Source of the DNA: Berberis thunbergii
Taxonomy: Eukaryota; Streptophyta; Magnoliopsida; Ranunculales; Berberidaceae
DNA length: 64,000 bases
Assembly (NCBI GenBank): GCA_003290165.1
Contig: QNQO01006979.1
Location: 434,001 to 498,000, forward strand
Reading direction: 5' to 3'
The translations under genes and the position numbers were made by a program. This document shows, piece after piece, positions 12,371 through 24,458 of the stretch; positions within the stretch are counted from its first letter, which is position 1; the number at the start of each line of letters is the position of its first letter. The notes under the pieces were generated by a model. It did not search any database. It saw only the letters and a list, made by a program, of their open reading frames with translations, and had not been told where the DNA came from.

Positions 12371-12795
12371 ACTGTGAAAGCTAATCCAAAGTTGACACTT
12401 TTACCTCTTATAGCACTTATATTCTATGAGGTCTCAGGAGGACCTTTTGGGGTTGAAGATTCAGTGAAAGCAGGAGGACCTCTTTTAGCTTTGCTTGGTT
12501 TCTTGATTTTTCCTTTGATTTGGAGTGTGCCAGAGGCTTTAATTACAGCTGAACTTGCAACAAGTTTTCCTGAAAATGGTGGTTATGTTCTTTGGATTTC
12601 GGCGGCTTTCGGGCCATTTTGGGGGTTTCAGGAGGTTTTTGGAAGTGGTTTAGTGGAATTATGGATAATGCACTCTACCCCATTTTGTTTTTGGATTACT
12701 TGAAGCATTCATTTCCGATTTTTGATCATTTGGTTGCTAGAGTTCCTGCTCTATTGGTGATTACAGTTTCATTGACTTACTTAAATTATAGTGTA
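12371..12795 (+). pseudogene. Polyamine uptake transporter (PUT/LAT, APC family) fragment, captured and frameshifted
   Basis: The translation reads [59 protein letters not shown] and [20 protein letters not shown]. These are the first membrane segments of plant PUT proteins, which import polyamines and paraquat. At about 12634-12636 one G is missing from the codons for QEGFW, and the frame moves by one. The new frame continues [18 protein letters not shown] and ends its resemblance at LTYLNY near 12792. The rest of the roughly 480-residue transporter is absent, and no credible ATG precedes the homology. The upstream 11.3-12.3 kb looks like an intron-containing leader, perhaps captured with it. 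It lies wholly inside the Harbinger element, so it is a transduplicated fragment, not a gene in place. Confidence 0.88.
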
Positions 12796-13073
12796 CAAAA
12801 TGGGAACATGGATTCAATTACATTGATATCAAATGATTTACAGCATGTCAAAGCTGCAAAAATCTACAGTACGTAGTTTACATAAAAACTGTTGTTAAAG
12901 AATTTACATGAAGATGAGAACCTCTAAAAGGTTTTGATACATTGAAATATGATGTGCTTGAAGCAACAAAAAGACTGCCGTGCTTTGTTTGAAGCAAGTA
13001 GTTAGTTGGTTTGGAGAACCCTTTCTTCAGTTATTTCGTGACAAGCTACAAACATAAACCAATCAAAATCAAA

Positions 13074-13385
13074 TTATTTTGTGTCAAGAAATATGTAATA
13101 GTATAAGTAAAGAAAATTAACAGATATCATACATTCTGAAGGAGCAATGTATGCAGAGTAACAAACGTCTTGTGCCCTCTGCATTGCCTCTGGAACATAT
13201 ACTGACTTGTTTGTTACTGCTTTAACATCTTCTGCCTTCTTTCTTAGTGCCGACACTTCTGCACACTGACCTCTTTGCTACTGCCAGAAACGACTCCCCT
13301 GACCTTCTCGACTACAGTCTTATCCTCAGGCTTTTTTGTAGGACTAATTGCCTCAGTCTTATCCTCAGTCTGATCAAGGAATTGA
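13074..13385 (-). pseudogene. Unidentified lysine/glutamate-rich coding-like fragment
   Basis: On the minus strand, KPEDKTVVEKVRGVVSGSS is followed, after a probable one-base shift near 13260, by VSALRKKAEDVKAVTNKSV and VPEAMQRAQDVCYSAY. Charge pattern and codon structure look like exon sequence, and the end near 13126 could be a splice boundary. The parent gene is not recognised. It lies inside the Harbinger element, antisense to the transporter fragment, so it may be a second captured host piece. Confidence 0.4.
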
Positions 13386-14765
13386 TGTTTTGAATTAGTA
13401 TTTTGTCAATGTGGATAGAGAAGTGATTGTGTTGTAGTTTTTGTTGGAAAGGTACATTTTAGGTTGCAACTGTCAATAAGTGTAAGGTTCTGGGGTCGTT
13501 TCTTGGAGATGGAGTGAAGGAGAACTTTAGCCCTACTTGTGTTCTGGCAAGCTGTCTGTGCTATCTAAACCTTGTGCTGTTGATGATAATTAGTTATTTA
13601 TTTATACTCTCTAGGTCCACATAGGAACAAAACATGCAATGTGTCCTATGTCTGGGATGTACTTTGTTGTCGACTATCATTGAAGTCAATGGCCATAATG
13701 CTGAACTTGCAGTAATAAATCAACCACACATTTGAGGTCTGTAGTGTTTCTATCATGTTGCTCATTTTCATGGTGTAAACTAGTGTAATGTTATCAAGAG
13801 AACACAAGGGTGTCTGTAGTGTTTGGTTCCATAGGATCATTCTGTGGATCCAACCCCACATTTTTCACAGTTCTGATAGATTCACTGACCTTTAGACCCG
13901 TACCCCGATCCTACAATACATTTGAAACCCCATTATAGAAAAACATATGTGAGACTGACAAACAATATCATCTTATCAAGTTGATGACATGATTTTCCAT
14001 TTCCTGACATGAAAACTGGCCCATTTCTCACTCAGCTTCCAGTAAAACTGAGTCATGTTTACTGGCTCTATAATCTAATTACTTGATTTCAAAATGAGCT
14101 TATTCTAGATAGCAACTTATAAGAATGGTATACTCATTAATTCATTATTACCCGATCATTTGTTGCTGAAATCAGGTCATGATTTTTAAAAAAAGAAATT
14201 GTGTTACATTTCACAGACATAACTGCTATTCTTACAGTCAAGTGGATGCTTAAGACCATAACAATGTTCATTCCAATTACCAATTGAAGTACAAAAAACT
14301 AATAACAATGCTTAAGACCATAACAATGCTTAAGAAATTGCGTAGTAAATATTCTTTTCACATGAGGTTGCTGAAATCTTAACCTCATCAGCGTATGTTC
14401 TGGGACTTGTGAGGCCTTCCAGATTGCTTCTTTGCACTGATATTTTTGGTAACATTCTCAAATTGCCCATGTCAGTGATTCATATTGGTCCGCTATGTTA
14501 TTCTTTGATTTTTTTTTGTTTTCCTACAAGTTCTGTTTGTGTGAATGTGTTTTAGTTCCTAGTGCCTTAAACAGATTAGACAATTGCAATATTTGTTTTC
14601 ATCATAAGTTAATCAAACAGAACACACCAATATGTCTGCAAGATTACAATACACTTCAGGAACATATATGAGCTATACTTATGATTTAAGTCTGAATGTA
14701 CATTGTGATTATTGGATTTTGAAGTCCCTTGAAAAGTTTTCAATTCATCAACAGAGCTGAGCAGC

Positions 14766-14872
14766 CACACTGACACTGCAGATGCACAGTACAGCACAGC
14801 ACAGCACGGATAAGTAATTTTTTGCACTGCAGATGCACTGCACAGCACGGATTAGTTTATCAGATAAGTAAT
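14766..14872. repeat. Short tandem duplication
   Basis: A unit of about 50 bp containing ctgcagatgcac, acagcacgga and taagtaatttttt occurs twice in a row, with small deletions in the second copy. It lies in the unassigned part of the Harbinger element. Confidence 0.7.
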
Positions 14873-15058
14873 TTTTTACTTTGTTACACTCTGTCCTAGC
14901 ATCTCCCAGACTCCTATATCAGGACTCGGCTTTCCCATTTCCTGGGATTTAATCTCTTCAATTATAACTGTTGATTTTTTGGTGTGTTCATTTGGTAATT
15001 GATATCTATTAGTATACGTTTCTCTTGCTTTGATAATTGATAAGTTATCTTTGTAGGT

Positions 15059-16075
15059 ATGGCATCCAAATTACAATGGAGTGATTCGATGGATTTGGTT
15101 TTGATTAGAACATTGGTGGATGAGAGTAATACCGGAGGAAAAAAAAGCGGATAATGGGTGGAAGTCAAGTGCACTAGAGCGCGTGGTGGAAGAAATTAAG
15201 AAATCTCACAATATGGTAATTACCCACGATCATGTCCGGTCGAGGCTGAAGACCTTCAAGAAGCAATATTTGGCAGTCCGAGAAGTTCACAAGCAAAGTG
15301 GGTTTGGATTCGACTATAGTAGCGGACTCATCACTGCAGACATCGAAGTGTGGGAAGACTATGTTGCGGTAAGCTTTCTTAAGCATGGTTCAATATGGTT
15401 CGGTAGGACCTCATGCGAGTTATTTTTCAATGTCATTGAGAATGCTAGTTAGAATTTATTGATAATGTTAGTTTTCTAATTTTTATTGAAAACTTTTCTC
15501 CAACTATTTTTATTTTGTTGATTGTTCTAATCTTTTTGTTAAATTAGATTGTTTTCTCAATTATATTTCTTAACATTGTTTAGGCACACAAGGAAGCAAA
15601 AAAAGTTCGTGGCAAAATCTTTCCATATTATGGCGACCTTGCAATCATCATAGGAAATGATCAAGCAACTGGCGATCGCTGTATAGCAAGTCGTGATGAT
15701 GACAATGTACCCATGGTTGAAGCAAGTGAAAGTGTCCATACAGACACTGGAGACAGGGAAGATGTTGCCTCGGGTTCTACTACATCGTCTCGCAAACGCA
15801 AGCGAACGTGTGACAACAATGATCCTGAGTTTGCTAAGGCCATATCGAGTATATGCAAGGCATTTGAGCAAGCGAGTGCTATGCCTATACGATTGGAAAC
15901 CTTCCCTTGGCAAGAAGTTGAGAAGGCTGTAAGGGCGGTTCCTGGACTTACCGAACGTCAAATTTTAAAAATCATGAGAAAATTCAATGGGAACGTAGAG
16001 CTTGGTACTTTCTTTTTAGGATTGACCGAAAAAACAAGGGAGGGTTGGGTTATTTCAGAGTTGGAGGATAATTAG
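15059..16075 (+). pseudogene. Harbinger ORF1, Myb/SANT-like DNA-binding protein, frameshifted
   Basis: The ATG at 15059 opens MASKLQWSDSMDLVLIRTLV, the start of a Myb/SANT-like (Myb_DNA-bind_3 type) domain. The A8 run at 15139-15146 shifts the frame; translation resumes as NGWKSSALERVVEEI, then RSRLKTFKKQYLAVREV and GFDYSSGLITADIEVWEDYV. An intron of 215 bp (15369-15583, GT-AG) leads to a second exon beginning AHKEAKKVRGKIFPYYGDLA and ending at the stop 16073-16075. These are the ORF1 accessory proteins of plant PIF/Harbinger elements, which bind the termini and help the transposase. The C-terminal part contains a basic SRKRKRTCD stretch, a likely nuclear signal. Only one disabling change was seen, so decay may be recent. 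Confidence 0.85.
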
Positions 16076-16515
16076 TTTGGAGCAAAAGTAATTGGTTTCT
16101 TGTCTTTAATCCTTTTTATGTGTTTTGATTGGTAATCAAGGAGTTAGAAAGTTTGGATTTTGTTTAATTGATGTTTGGGAGTATGTGGTTTCGGACTTGT
16201 TATGTTTATGAAGTAAACATGATTTCATTTTGAAAATTTTAGTTAAAATATATATTGCGAAATCAAAATCATTTTCTAGTTTATATATAAAAGTAGAATT
16301 GTGGGATATTTAAAATGAAAAAAAAAAATGAAAAACAAATTCCCATGATTAGTTTTGGGCAACCAAACACTCACATTAGGAATTGGAATCCAATTCCCAT
16401 GGACAACCAAACATCAAAGTTGGTCAAGTTCATGGCAAGGGATGCCATGACATGGGATGTCATGGAATGGAATTCCAATTCCCACCTTAGGATTCCATGC
16501 AACCAAACACACTAA

Positions 16516-18130
16516 AGTGTAGTTGCACCTTTGACACGACTATTGTGTAGCATGCCGGTCAATTGGGTTGTGCATTTGGCATTCCCCAACGCAAACTTTT
16601 TTGCCACCTTAAGAACATATCCAATAGGCACACTCAAAAGTATAATATAACAATTGTTTAAGTTTTGAGGGTGAAATTTCATACTTCAATATAAAGTTCA
16701 AAGCTCAATGAGTTTGATCCTTGAGCTCAAACCATTGCCAGAAATAGGTACGAGATAAGAGGATTTAAGTGGAGCTAGACACACAAAATAGTATAATAGT
16801 ATTGCACATGCAAGATTGTTTGCTTGTCTAGCTCAATTAACTATTTTGACCCCATCTATCCAAGGGTAAATCGTAGAAAGACAGTTATTTGTACCCCCAA
16901 AAAATACTTTTTAGCTATTTTTGAGATTTTGTCAAATAGTCCATTGGAGTACATCCACCCTCAACCTCAAAACTGGTCCACCTTTTTTAGCTTAAGGTTG
17001 AGCTCTTCATTGGAGATGCTCTCTGATAACTCAATTTAGAATTTTCTTTTCTAAAATTTACCTTGTTTTTTTAAGTCTCTAGCATAAGAAAGTAAGGTAC
17101 TTGTGTCTTTAGCACTCAAAACACATTATTTCTCATTGTCTAAGATTGATAATGCACCCAATTATTCCCAAACATATATATCATAAATAACAAAAAGTAC
17201 AAGATCATGTATTTCCATTTTATGGAGTCCAACCAAATGAACCAAATTTTGTCAGGTTTTAAGCTAATCCATCACCTTTAAGCTAGACTAAAATCAAACC
17301 ATGCTCTGGATGTCCTTCTATTTATTTTCCTCGTTCAAGGTACACCATACTATGAATCAATTTTTCAGACATAGTTAAGTTTTTCATCAACAACAAATAA
17401 CTAGTTTAGAATGTCCTTAAGATCCAACCAAGAGAAACTTATAAACTGCAAATGACAATAATTTTGCATTTATATATATTGTATAATCCAGTATCAATCT
17501 AGATTACAATGTGATGAATATTTTGTTTGAAAACAAATAAATTATATAATCAATAACTGATGTACACCCCACTCAACTGAAAAATAGCTAATAAAAACCT
17601 TTGTATACAACCTCATCTGCAAAATTAAGAACTCAACCTTCACCCCATTTGCCAATAGAGAATAGGCGTATTGAGGGTTTGAGATAATCTAGTAAAAAGG
17701 GTAGGTTTTATGGAATGGGTTTACAAAGAGTTGTCGAGAAGTGAAAGCATAAAAAAGGGAAACGAGATAGGTGATGAGATGCATAGAAAATGGGAAAATC
17801 ATCTCAACCATCCTTTTTTATATTTTTTTTGTTCCACTCGATGCAATCCCAGACATCTTTTATTGTACAGTAAAACAATCTTCTGAAATGTTATATAAAT
17901 GTCAATGAATAATGATGAAGGTAGTATGGTCCCTTGCTCGTTAGTTGACAATATGCACATGGATAGCACGTGCAAAGACAAAAATCATGGGCACGCTTCA
18001 AGATAACCCTAGATGGTCAAATGACGGAAAGAACATAATCAAATAAATTAACATGTGGCGGGTGATGGAGTGTGAAGAAGTAGTGTGTTAGTGTCCAACA
18101 TCGCAAGCAAAACAATAGAGAACTTATTGG
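16516..18130. other. Intergenic, nothing recognised
   Basis: AT-rich sequence between the Harbinger and CACTA elements. No open frame resembles a known family, and no clear terminal repeats were found. A word containing ccaataggca near 16620 and ccaatagagaataggcg near 17653 may be worn repeat DNA. Confidence 0.5.
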
Positions 18131-18163
18131 CACTACACCAAAATGGTCAATTAGTAATATTAA

Positions 18164-18842
18164 TGATGATACATAAAAACAATCACACATCTAAGCCACA
18201 CACGTGTCATGATGATCTCGAGGAAATATGGGCCCTAGCATCAGTCCAACGTTGATCCGGCCCAAGCGGTTATAAGCTCGCTCAAGTCAGTCTGTCTGGC
18301 GAACCCGAACTCTCACAGCAGGCCAGGCCCACACGTCTCACAACAATCCTCAATATCCATAAGTCCTACTAAGGCAAGTATCTCGACGGTCAGCTTTGAA
18401 CGTGCAACTACAATTGCTCTCTGCTTCCAACTAGGAAGCAATACTATAGTACATTCCACACAGGAAAACTCCTTTCTACAGATTGCTCTCACATTGGGAA
18501 TTATCTCCCGTGTATCTAGGAGCACGGGGTTAACATGGAACTTCCTTCCTACAGCACGACTCCTAATTAGAGAAGGATCTCCATGAAGATCTCAGTCCTA
18601 AACTAAGCCTATGATGGCCTGGTAGAACCAGGACTCCTTGCACTATAAATAAGACATGAAGTTGGTAAGCTAAGGTACGCTACAAATTTCTTGTTACAGC
18701 ATTACACCTTCTTCAAATCCATGTATGACTTTAGCATAGGAGTGTCATTGGCCATCACAACGGTGGTCCGCGGCTCACGTGCGTTACTTGTGCAGGTCAG
18801 CAGGAACTAGATCAAAGCAGGGAACAAAAAATGATTGCATCA
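18164..18842 (+). repeat. 5' LTR of the gypsy element
   Basis: A 679 bp LTR with TG...CA ends. A TATAAATAAG-type box occurs at about 18643-18653 (actataaataagac), a likely core promoter upstream of the R region. It pairs with 26749-27141 plus 36787-37074. Confidence 0.88.
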
Positions 18843-18843
18843 G

Positions 18844-18862
18844 TTTGGCGCCGTCCGTGGGG
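18844..18862 (+). other. Primer-binding site of the gypsy element
   Basis: tttggcgccgtccgtgggg lies one base after the 5' LTR. TTTGGCGCCGT(C/T)(C/T)GTGGG is the usual tRNA primer-binding site seen in plant Ty3/gypsy elements. Confidence 0.85.
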
Positions 18863-18917
18863 ACGATAGAATTCTTAACTTTTCATTAGCGACGTCTCCT
18901 TTTAAAAACCCAAAGAG

Positions 18918-19920
18918 ATGGTGACTAATAGGTCACACAACAATGTATAACAGGGGGACACATCAAACATTCTGGTTGGCGCAATACCGCTGCTCTCAGC
19001 GGGTCCGGTCATACACGGGCTACAAACTCAAGCCCCCACGCCGACGACAACAATGCGGACCCCCAAATCGATCGGCTAACATCTCAAATACAACAAATAG
19101 CCAAGGTGATGGAGGCTCTAACGAGACTAAATCCACCACCTGCCAATGGAGATTAGGAGCAACACAGACCTCCACCTTCAGAAGATGATAGTGAGCAAGC
19201 ACAGGAGAATCGAGCCCCCGCTAGTTCTCATTGGACTAAGGGAGGCTGCGCGGCTAACACTGAGCTCGCCGCCAAGACAGGGAAGCTAAGCCCTAGGAAC
19301 TCCCTTAACAGAGAGGCACACGATCCAGACGTACTGTACCGCCTCTCTGTTTTGCCATTTGTGGATTGGATCATGAATAAGGCCCTTTCGAGGAAGTTCA
19401 CTCCTCGAAGCTCGACTTCTATGACGGAACCACCGATCATTTCGACCACCTACGCCATTACCAGGATGTAATGGCCCTGAAAGAAGGATCTGAATCTGTC
19501 ATGTGCAGAACCTTTCCCATCAGGCTGAAAAGCTCAGCACTAACGTGGTTCCACAACCTTCTGTCGAAGTCGATCAACTCCTTCAAAACCCTAGCAAAAG
19601 AATTTCTGCCACGTTTCGTTGGGAGCCAACGTTTTCGAAAAGGCTCACACTACATACTCTCTCTAAAGCAAAGGTCCAGCGAGACACTCCGAGAATATGT
19701 CATGCGCTTCAACAATGAGCTGACCCTCATCGACGGGTGTAGTGACGATACAGCCGTGACGACATTCACTACAGGCCTCAAAGAGGGAAAACTCTACTAG
19801 GACCTCACCCTGGAGCCCCCTCTAGATATGACGAGGCTCTTCAAAAGCGTCCAGAGACACATCACCCTGGAGGAGTCGATGACCGTTAAAAGGGAATCCA
19901 AATGAGAGAAGAAGCCCTCT
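18918..19920 (+). pseudogene. Gypsy gag remnant
   Basis: Broken gag sequence. LTSQIQQIAKVMEALTRL (about 19080-19130) resembles the N-terminal helical part. After a frame change near 19405 the capsid core follows, with LDFYDGTTDHFDHLRHYQDV, then LTWFHNLLSKSINSFKTLAK and YVMRFNNELTLIDGCSDD in the open stretch 19471-19800. The stop at 19798-19800 interrupts gag before DLTLEPPLDMTRLF. These are the Retrotrans_gag signatures. At least two frame changes and two stops show it is not functional. Confidence 0.85.
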
Positions 19921-20358
19921 GCCCCTAGGGAAAAGAAGGGGGCAAGAGACGCGAGGATGAGGAACGGAGCAAAAGGAAGCGCAATGACAACAAGCAAGAC
20001 CCAAGTCGGTTCTGGCCGAAAAAATCATCCAACTGCATTGGATCAAGAGTTGTGACACCCCTAAATGCTAGCCTATCAGGCGTACTTAAATCCATGAAAA
20101 ACTGGAAGGAACTGAAGTGGCCCCCGAAGACACACAGAGACCCCTCCAAGCGTGACAACGACAAGTACTACGCGTACCACAAGGAGGGCAGCCACGACAC
20201 CAATGACGCAGGAGACTGAGGTATGAGGCTTAATATTGGATCCGCAGAGGCAAATTGAAAGAGTTCCTGAAGTCTGAGAAGTGAACAGAACAAACAGGGA
20301 CAGGGGGAATCAGTTAAAAAAGTAGAGAATGAGACTCCAGGGATAATATACGTTCTTC

Positions 20359-20900
20359 GTGGAGTCAAACCGAATGAAGACCAGGTCTCGCAAGCAAAGC
20401 TTACTGGAAATGCAAACACAATCCGCGGATGAGGACGTGCACATCTTCCACTCAAGAATTCAAAGCCTCATTCCCACCTTGGCCTTTACGGACAAAGACC
20501 TCGAAGGAATTCGAGTGCCACATAACGATACCCTAGTCATCTCGGTCTCCATAGCAAGGTGGGAGGTAAAAATAGCTCTGGTGGACACAAGAAGCTCGCT
20601 CAACATTCTGTTCTACAACGTGTTCTGTAGCATGGACCTCAAGGAAGAAAACTTGACGTCTTCAAAGCACCCGCTGATCGGATTCAGCGGGGAGAAATGC
20701 TTCCCCATCGCAAAAGTTGAGGTTAGCTATGGTGGCTGGAGAACCGCAGCTAAAGAAGCTCATATTTCTGGACTTCATGGTGGTAGACGCATCATCATCC
20801 TACAATCTCATCTTGGGAAGACCATGGTTCCACCAGATGGAAGCAGTGGTCTCCATCTTTCATCAGTGTGTTAAGTATATTGTTCACCACTCCGAATGAA
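20359..20900 (+). pseudogene. Gypsy aspartic protease remnant
   Basis: The readable stretch includes VPHNDTLVISVSIARWEVKI, then ALVDTRSSLNILFYNVF. The retropepsin active site D-T/S-G is here D-T-R, a glycine to arginine change that would abolish activity. After a frame change near 20750 the end of the domain is read as DFMVVDASSSYNLILGRPW. The sequence GDQPMARGSHYAALK beyond the domain (about 20910-20950) is the usual linker before reverse transcriptase, but the polymerase region does not follow. Confidence 0.85.
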
Positions 20901-20949
20901 CTATATGTGGAGATCAACCTATGGCACGAGGCAGCCACTACGCCGCACT

Positions 20950-22900
20950 GAAACATATAGAATGCTCCCAGATTCAGCTACATCCTGTAGAGTAGCCTAA
21001 CCCAGAGCCAGGCCAAATGACGACATAGACATCACTTTCGAGCGATACAAGAACAATAAGTTCTTTCGCCTCGCGAGATGAAAAGGCCATGGCAAATAGG
21101 AACACATCCTTCCGACATTCCGCCAGCATGGATATCCACCCCTCTACAAGGTTTACTCTTCAACAACCTTGTTACGCCTCAACAATCCTCTAAGTGATCC
21201 ACAAGAGCAACTCGAATTCACTTCGAGGCCATAATCAATTTCTCTTCATCGACAGTTAGTTTGATTTAAGTCATTGGTTTCCATTTTCATAGTCAATATT
21301 GAGTTTTAGTTCTTAAAAGACTTATGTGATTTGCAATCATTTAAGAAATAAAAGAATAATTACAAAAACAAACTCTATGGATTATTATAAAGATGTAACA
21401 ACAAGCACCTTGAGGCAGATACAAAAGACTACATGCTACATGCATATGAATACAGTGTGACATGAAGTAAAATACTCGTTTAGACAATTCTACTACAAGA
21501 AGCATCCAAAGAAGACTCCAATCCTCAACTTCTCTGCATAGTCTGAACTGAGCAAAATCGGGACGAAAGCATCATGTTCAGACCATGCTCCAGTGAATGC
21601 GACCCTCAAATATGGTTCGTGGGGGTACAAAATTGGCAACCGGGAGTCCCACAACAAGCCACATCCAGATACGACCAACTCACAAGCTCAATTTGGCAAA
21701 ACAGGTGAACCGGTGGACACATGTATGGTGCACCTTCCGGCTGCAGGGATAAGAGGGGCATCCAAGAGTAAATGGCCCAATCCATGGACCATGTCCAACT
21801 CATATTCATCTCATGATTCCGAATTCCAGCACAAGGTGAGGCAATGGGGTTAATCGAGAAGCGGCGGAGGCAGCCCCCACGGAGTTGGACGTTGGTGCTA
21901 TCTATGAAATTAAACATTCATGAACAACGTTAAGGCACCAACACATGATCGATATACTCTTCCCTTGGGAGAGAATCTGTACTACTTCTCCGCGATATGA
22001 GAAGAAATAACAAGACCTCAGCGGGTCAACTACATGTCCACCCATAACAAGTAACCACACATAACAACAACTATCGCTATGCCTGATCAGTGCAATGTCA
22101 GAACATTCGGATACTCCAGATACGGAGATCCATCTTCAGTCTTTGGAAAACCCAAAACATTTTCTTCAGCCTTTGGAAAACCCAAAACATTCTCTTAAAG
22201 CAAAAACATTATAGGAGATAAGCTCTGTGAAAGATAGTGCCTACAACGATTGAAAAACACCATTATATAGACATGATGGTTCACCAAATAGGCACTCCAG
22301 CATTAACTGCCAAACATTAAATACCATATGGGAAATGAGGAGACATTGATTTTCAAGGAAATTGTGTAGGACACGTCAATCAAATTAATGGCGCTGCACG
22401 CAAACCCCATCAATTGAGGAAGAGTAATCGATACTCACCGTCAGGCAGCCTACGTCGTACACGTGTTACCGCGTGATCTACGCCGTACACGCAACACATC
22501 GTAAAGGAAACCCTACCCCTTCCTCTGCGGGCCCATGAACTCAGTTTATTATTCAAACAATATTTTATCACATGTTTGGCATGAACACGAGAAATCCTAG
22601 TCAACTCTGACATACAGATCGTACTGATAGATCACTAGCTGATTTAAGGTAACTTCGTCCATACCAAGCACCATGCTGATGGACTAGGTTTGCACGCCCT
22701 CAAACATGCGGAACCCTTCTCCAACCAGGCAAGCTTAGTCAGCCTAAGCTGATGACGATGACTTCTGGTATCACCCAACACCTAATTCGCTCAATGCAAA
22801 TCTCGATGGTTTAGGAAGTGGGAGTTTAATCAGCACTATCACGCCTTGTGATGATGACTTGTCAGGGATCATTGCCCCCTTCGCGGTCAATAATCGACGA
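20950..22900. other. Internal non-coding part of the gypsy element
   Basis: No reverse transcriptase, RNase H or integrase motif was found in any frame here, so the polymerase region has been lost. A short tandem duplication at about 22135-22195 repeats a unit containing agcctttggaaaacccaaaa. No host gene is recognised. Confidence 0.55.
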
Positions 22901-22959
22901 ACCTAATCTGGTAAGACTAGCTTGTGACGACTAACAACAAAAACTTCTGATCAAACCCC

Positions 22960-23825
22960 AGACTTGTAGCCCCTACTGCGCGGGTGTAGATGGTTTGGAA
23001 GGTGGGAGCCTAGTTAGTTCGGGACTGATTCCAATAGCTCGCCACGGGCCACCGTTTTTTAGCGTGGTCGCCGAATCACCAACCTCAGACCTGTAGCCCC
23101 CCCCCCATTGCGTGGGTGTAGATGGTTTAGAAGGTGGGAGCTTAGTCAGTCCTGAACTGATTTTGACAGCTCGCCATGGGACCAATGCTTTTCAGCGTGA
23201 CCGCCAAATCACCAACCCTGGACTTGTAGCCCCCACTACGCAAGTGTAGATAGTCTAGAAGGTGGGAACCAAGTTAGCCACGACCTGATTCCGACGCTTT
23301 GCCACGAAACCACTGCTTTTCAGCGTGGCCATCAAAAGCTCCCAAATTTGTAGCTTGATGGACACAGGTGTAGATAATTTTGAAGGTGGGAGCTTAGTCA
23401 GTCCCGATCTGATTTCGATAGCTTTCCACGGGACCACTGCTTTTCAGCATGGTCACCAAACTCCTCTCTCGAAGTCGTAGCCCCTACTGTGCGGGGAGGG
23501 TGTAGATGGTTCGAAAGGTAGGAGCCTAGTCAATCTTGAACTGATTCCGATGGCTTGCCATGAGACTACTGTTTTTTAGCCTAATCGCCAAACTTTCACT
23601 CCTCAAACCTGTAGTCCACTTTGCTCGTCATGAATGATTCGAAAGGTGGGAGCCTAGTAAGTTCTGAACTTATTCTAATGGCTTGCCACGGGGCCACTGC
23701 TTTTTAGCCTGGTCGTCAAATTGTTGCTCTCCGAATCTGCAGTCCACTTTGCTCGGTCATAGATGATTCGGAAGGTGGGAGTCTCAAGCAGCTCGCCACG
23801 CGACTTCTGCTTTCCTTTGAAACAT
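22960..23825. repeat. Tandem array, about seven diverged units of roughly 115-140 bp
   Basis: Each unit contains the ordered words (c/t)tgtag(c/t)cc, gtgtagat(g/a)(g/a)t, aaggtgggagc, ta(g/c)t(c/t)agt, ctgatt(c/t)(c/t)ga and cttttcagcgtgg. Anchor words recur near 22984, 23115, 23244, 23359, 23500, 23633 and 23757. The units are diverged and vary in length. Tandem blocks of this kind are known in the 3' regions of Tat/Ogre-type retrotransposons. It is not coding. Confidence 0.85.
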
Positions 23826-24458
23826 CAGTCGCAAACATGAATCTAGTTGAGCCAGTGTTTTTACACTCAAACAGACTGACATTTTATTATTAGCGAAGGC
23901 CATTCGCGCCGATACAAATATCGTACGACCAATGCCCAGATAAAAGTTGCTTAGGATGCCAACCCGATCTTACAGCGCCTGACTCGGCACGAACACTCTG
24001 ACACATACACTCGGCCATCACAACTCACCATAGCAGCAATTGTAGCCGATCGGTTAGACAAACAGGGTAAGCCTCAAGCAGCTTACCTTGGGGACAAGAC
24101 ACAGCTCAGGCGACTCAACCCCAGCTAAACTATCTGCAACATGCCCACCATTGGACATGACTACACAACGATGTCCCTGAGTCATTTGCAGCGCAAAACG
24201 ATCAAATTTTTTGTCGCAGACAGACCATTCGACGTACTATTGATTCAACCAGCCTATGCCAAAGCAAGAATACAAGGCGAAACGAAAAATGCAATAGAGA
24301 CAACAAGCACGATACAGATAAAATTGTTTTCATTAAAGGTCAAAATGAAAAGGGGTACAAACACACAAAGTTTACTCCTTATTAGGATAAGGTACAGAAA
24401 CAAAAGAGCTAAGTCTAGTGGAAAAAGGAGCATAAGTTGCGTTCACATGCACCACGGC

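Larger units (their letters stand above)
10619..16512 (+). mobile_element. PIF/Harbinger element (5.9 kb) with ORF1 and captured host sequence
   Basis: The element is bounded by TAA duplications at 10616-10618 and 16513-16515. The left terminus is GGGTGTGTTTGGTTGCAT; the right terminus read inward is GTGTGTTTGGTTGCATGG. Subterminal sequence is rich in CCCATGG and GGAATTGG words (16370-16500). Inside are a CT-rich segment, a polyamine transporter fragment (12371-12795), unidentified sequence and a Myb/SANT-like ORF1 (15059-16075). No DDE transposase ORF is recognisable, so the element would need a transposase from elsewhere. It separates the importin gene's core promoter from its former upstream region. 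Confidence 0.85.

Noticed and set aside
22960..23825. Regularly spaced repeats that could suggest a CRISPR-like array
   Set aside because: Units are contiguous and diverged with no unique spacers, in a eukaryotic retrotransposon. It is a tandem satellite-like block.
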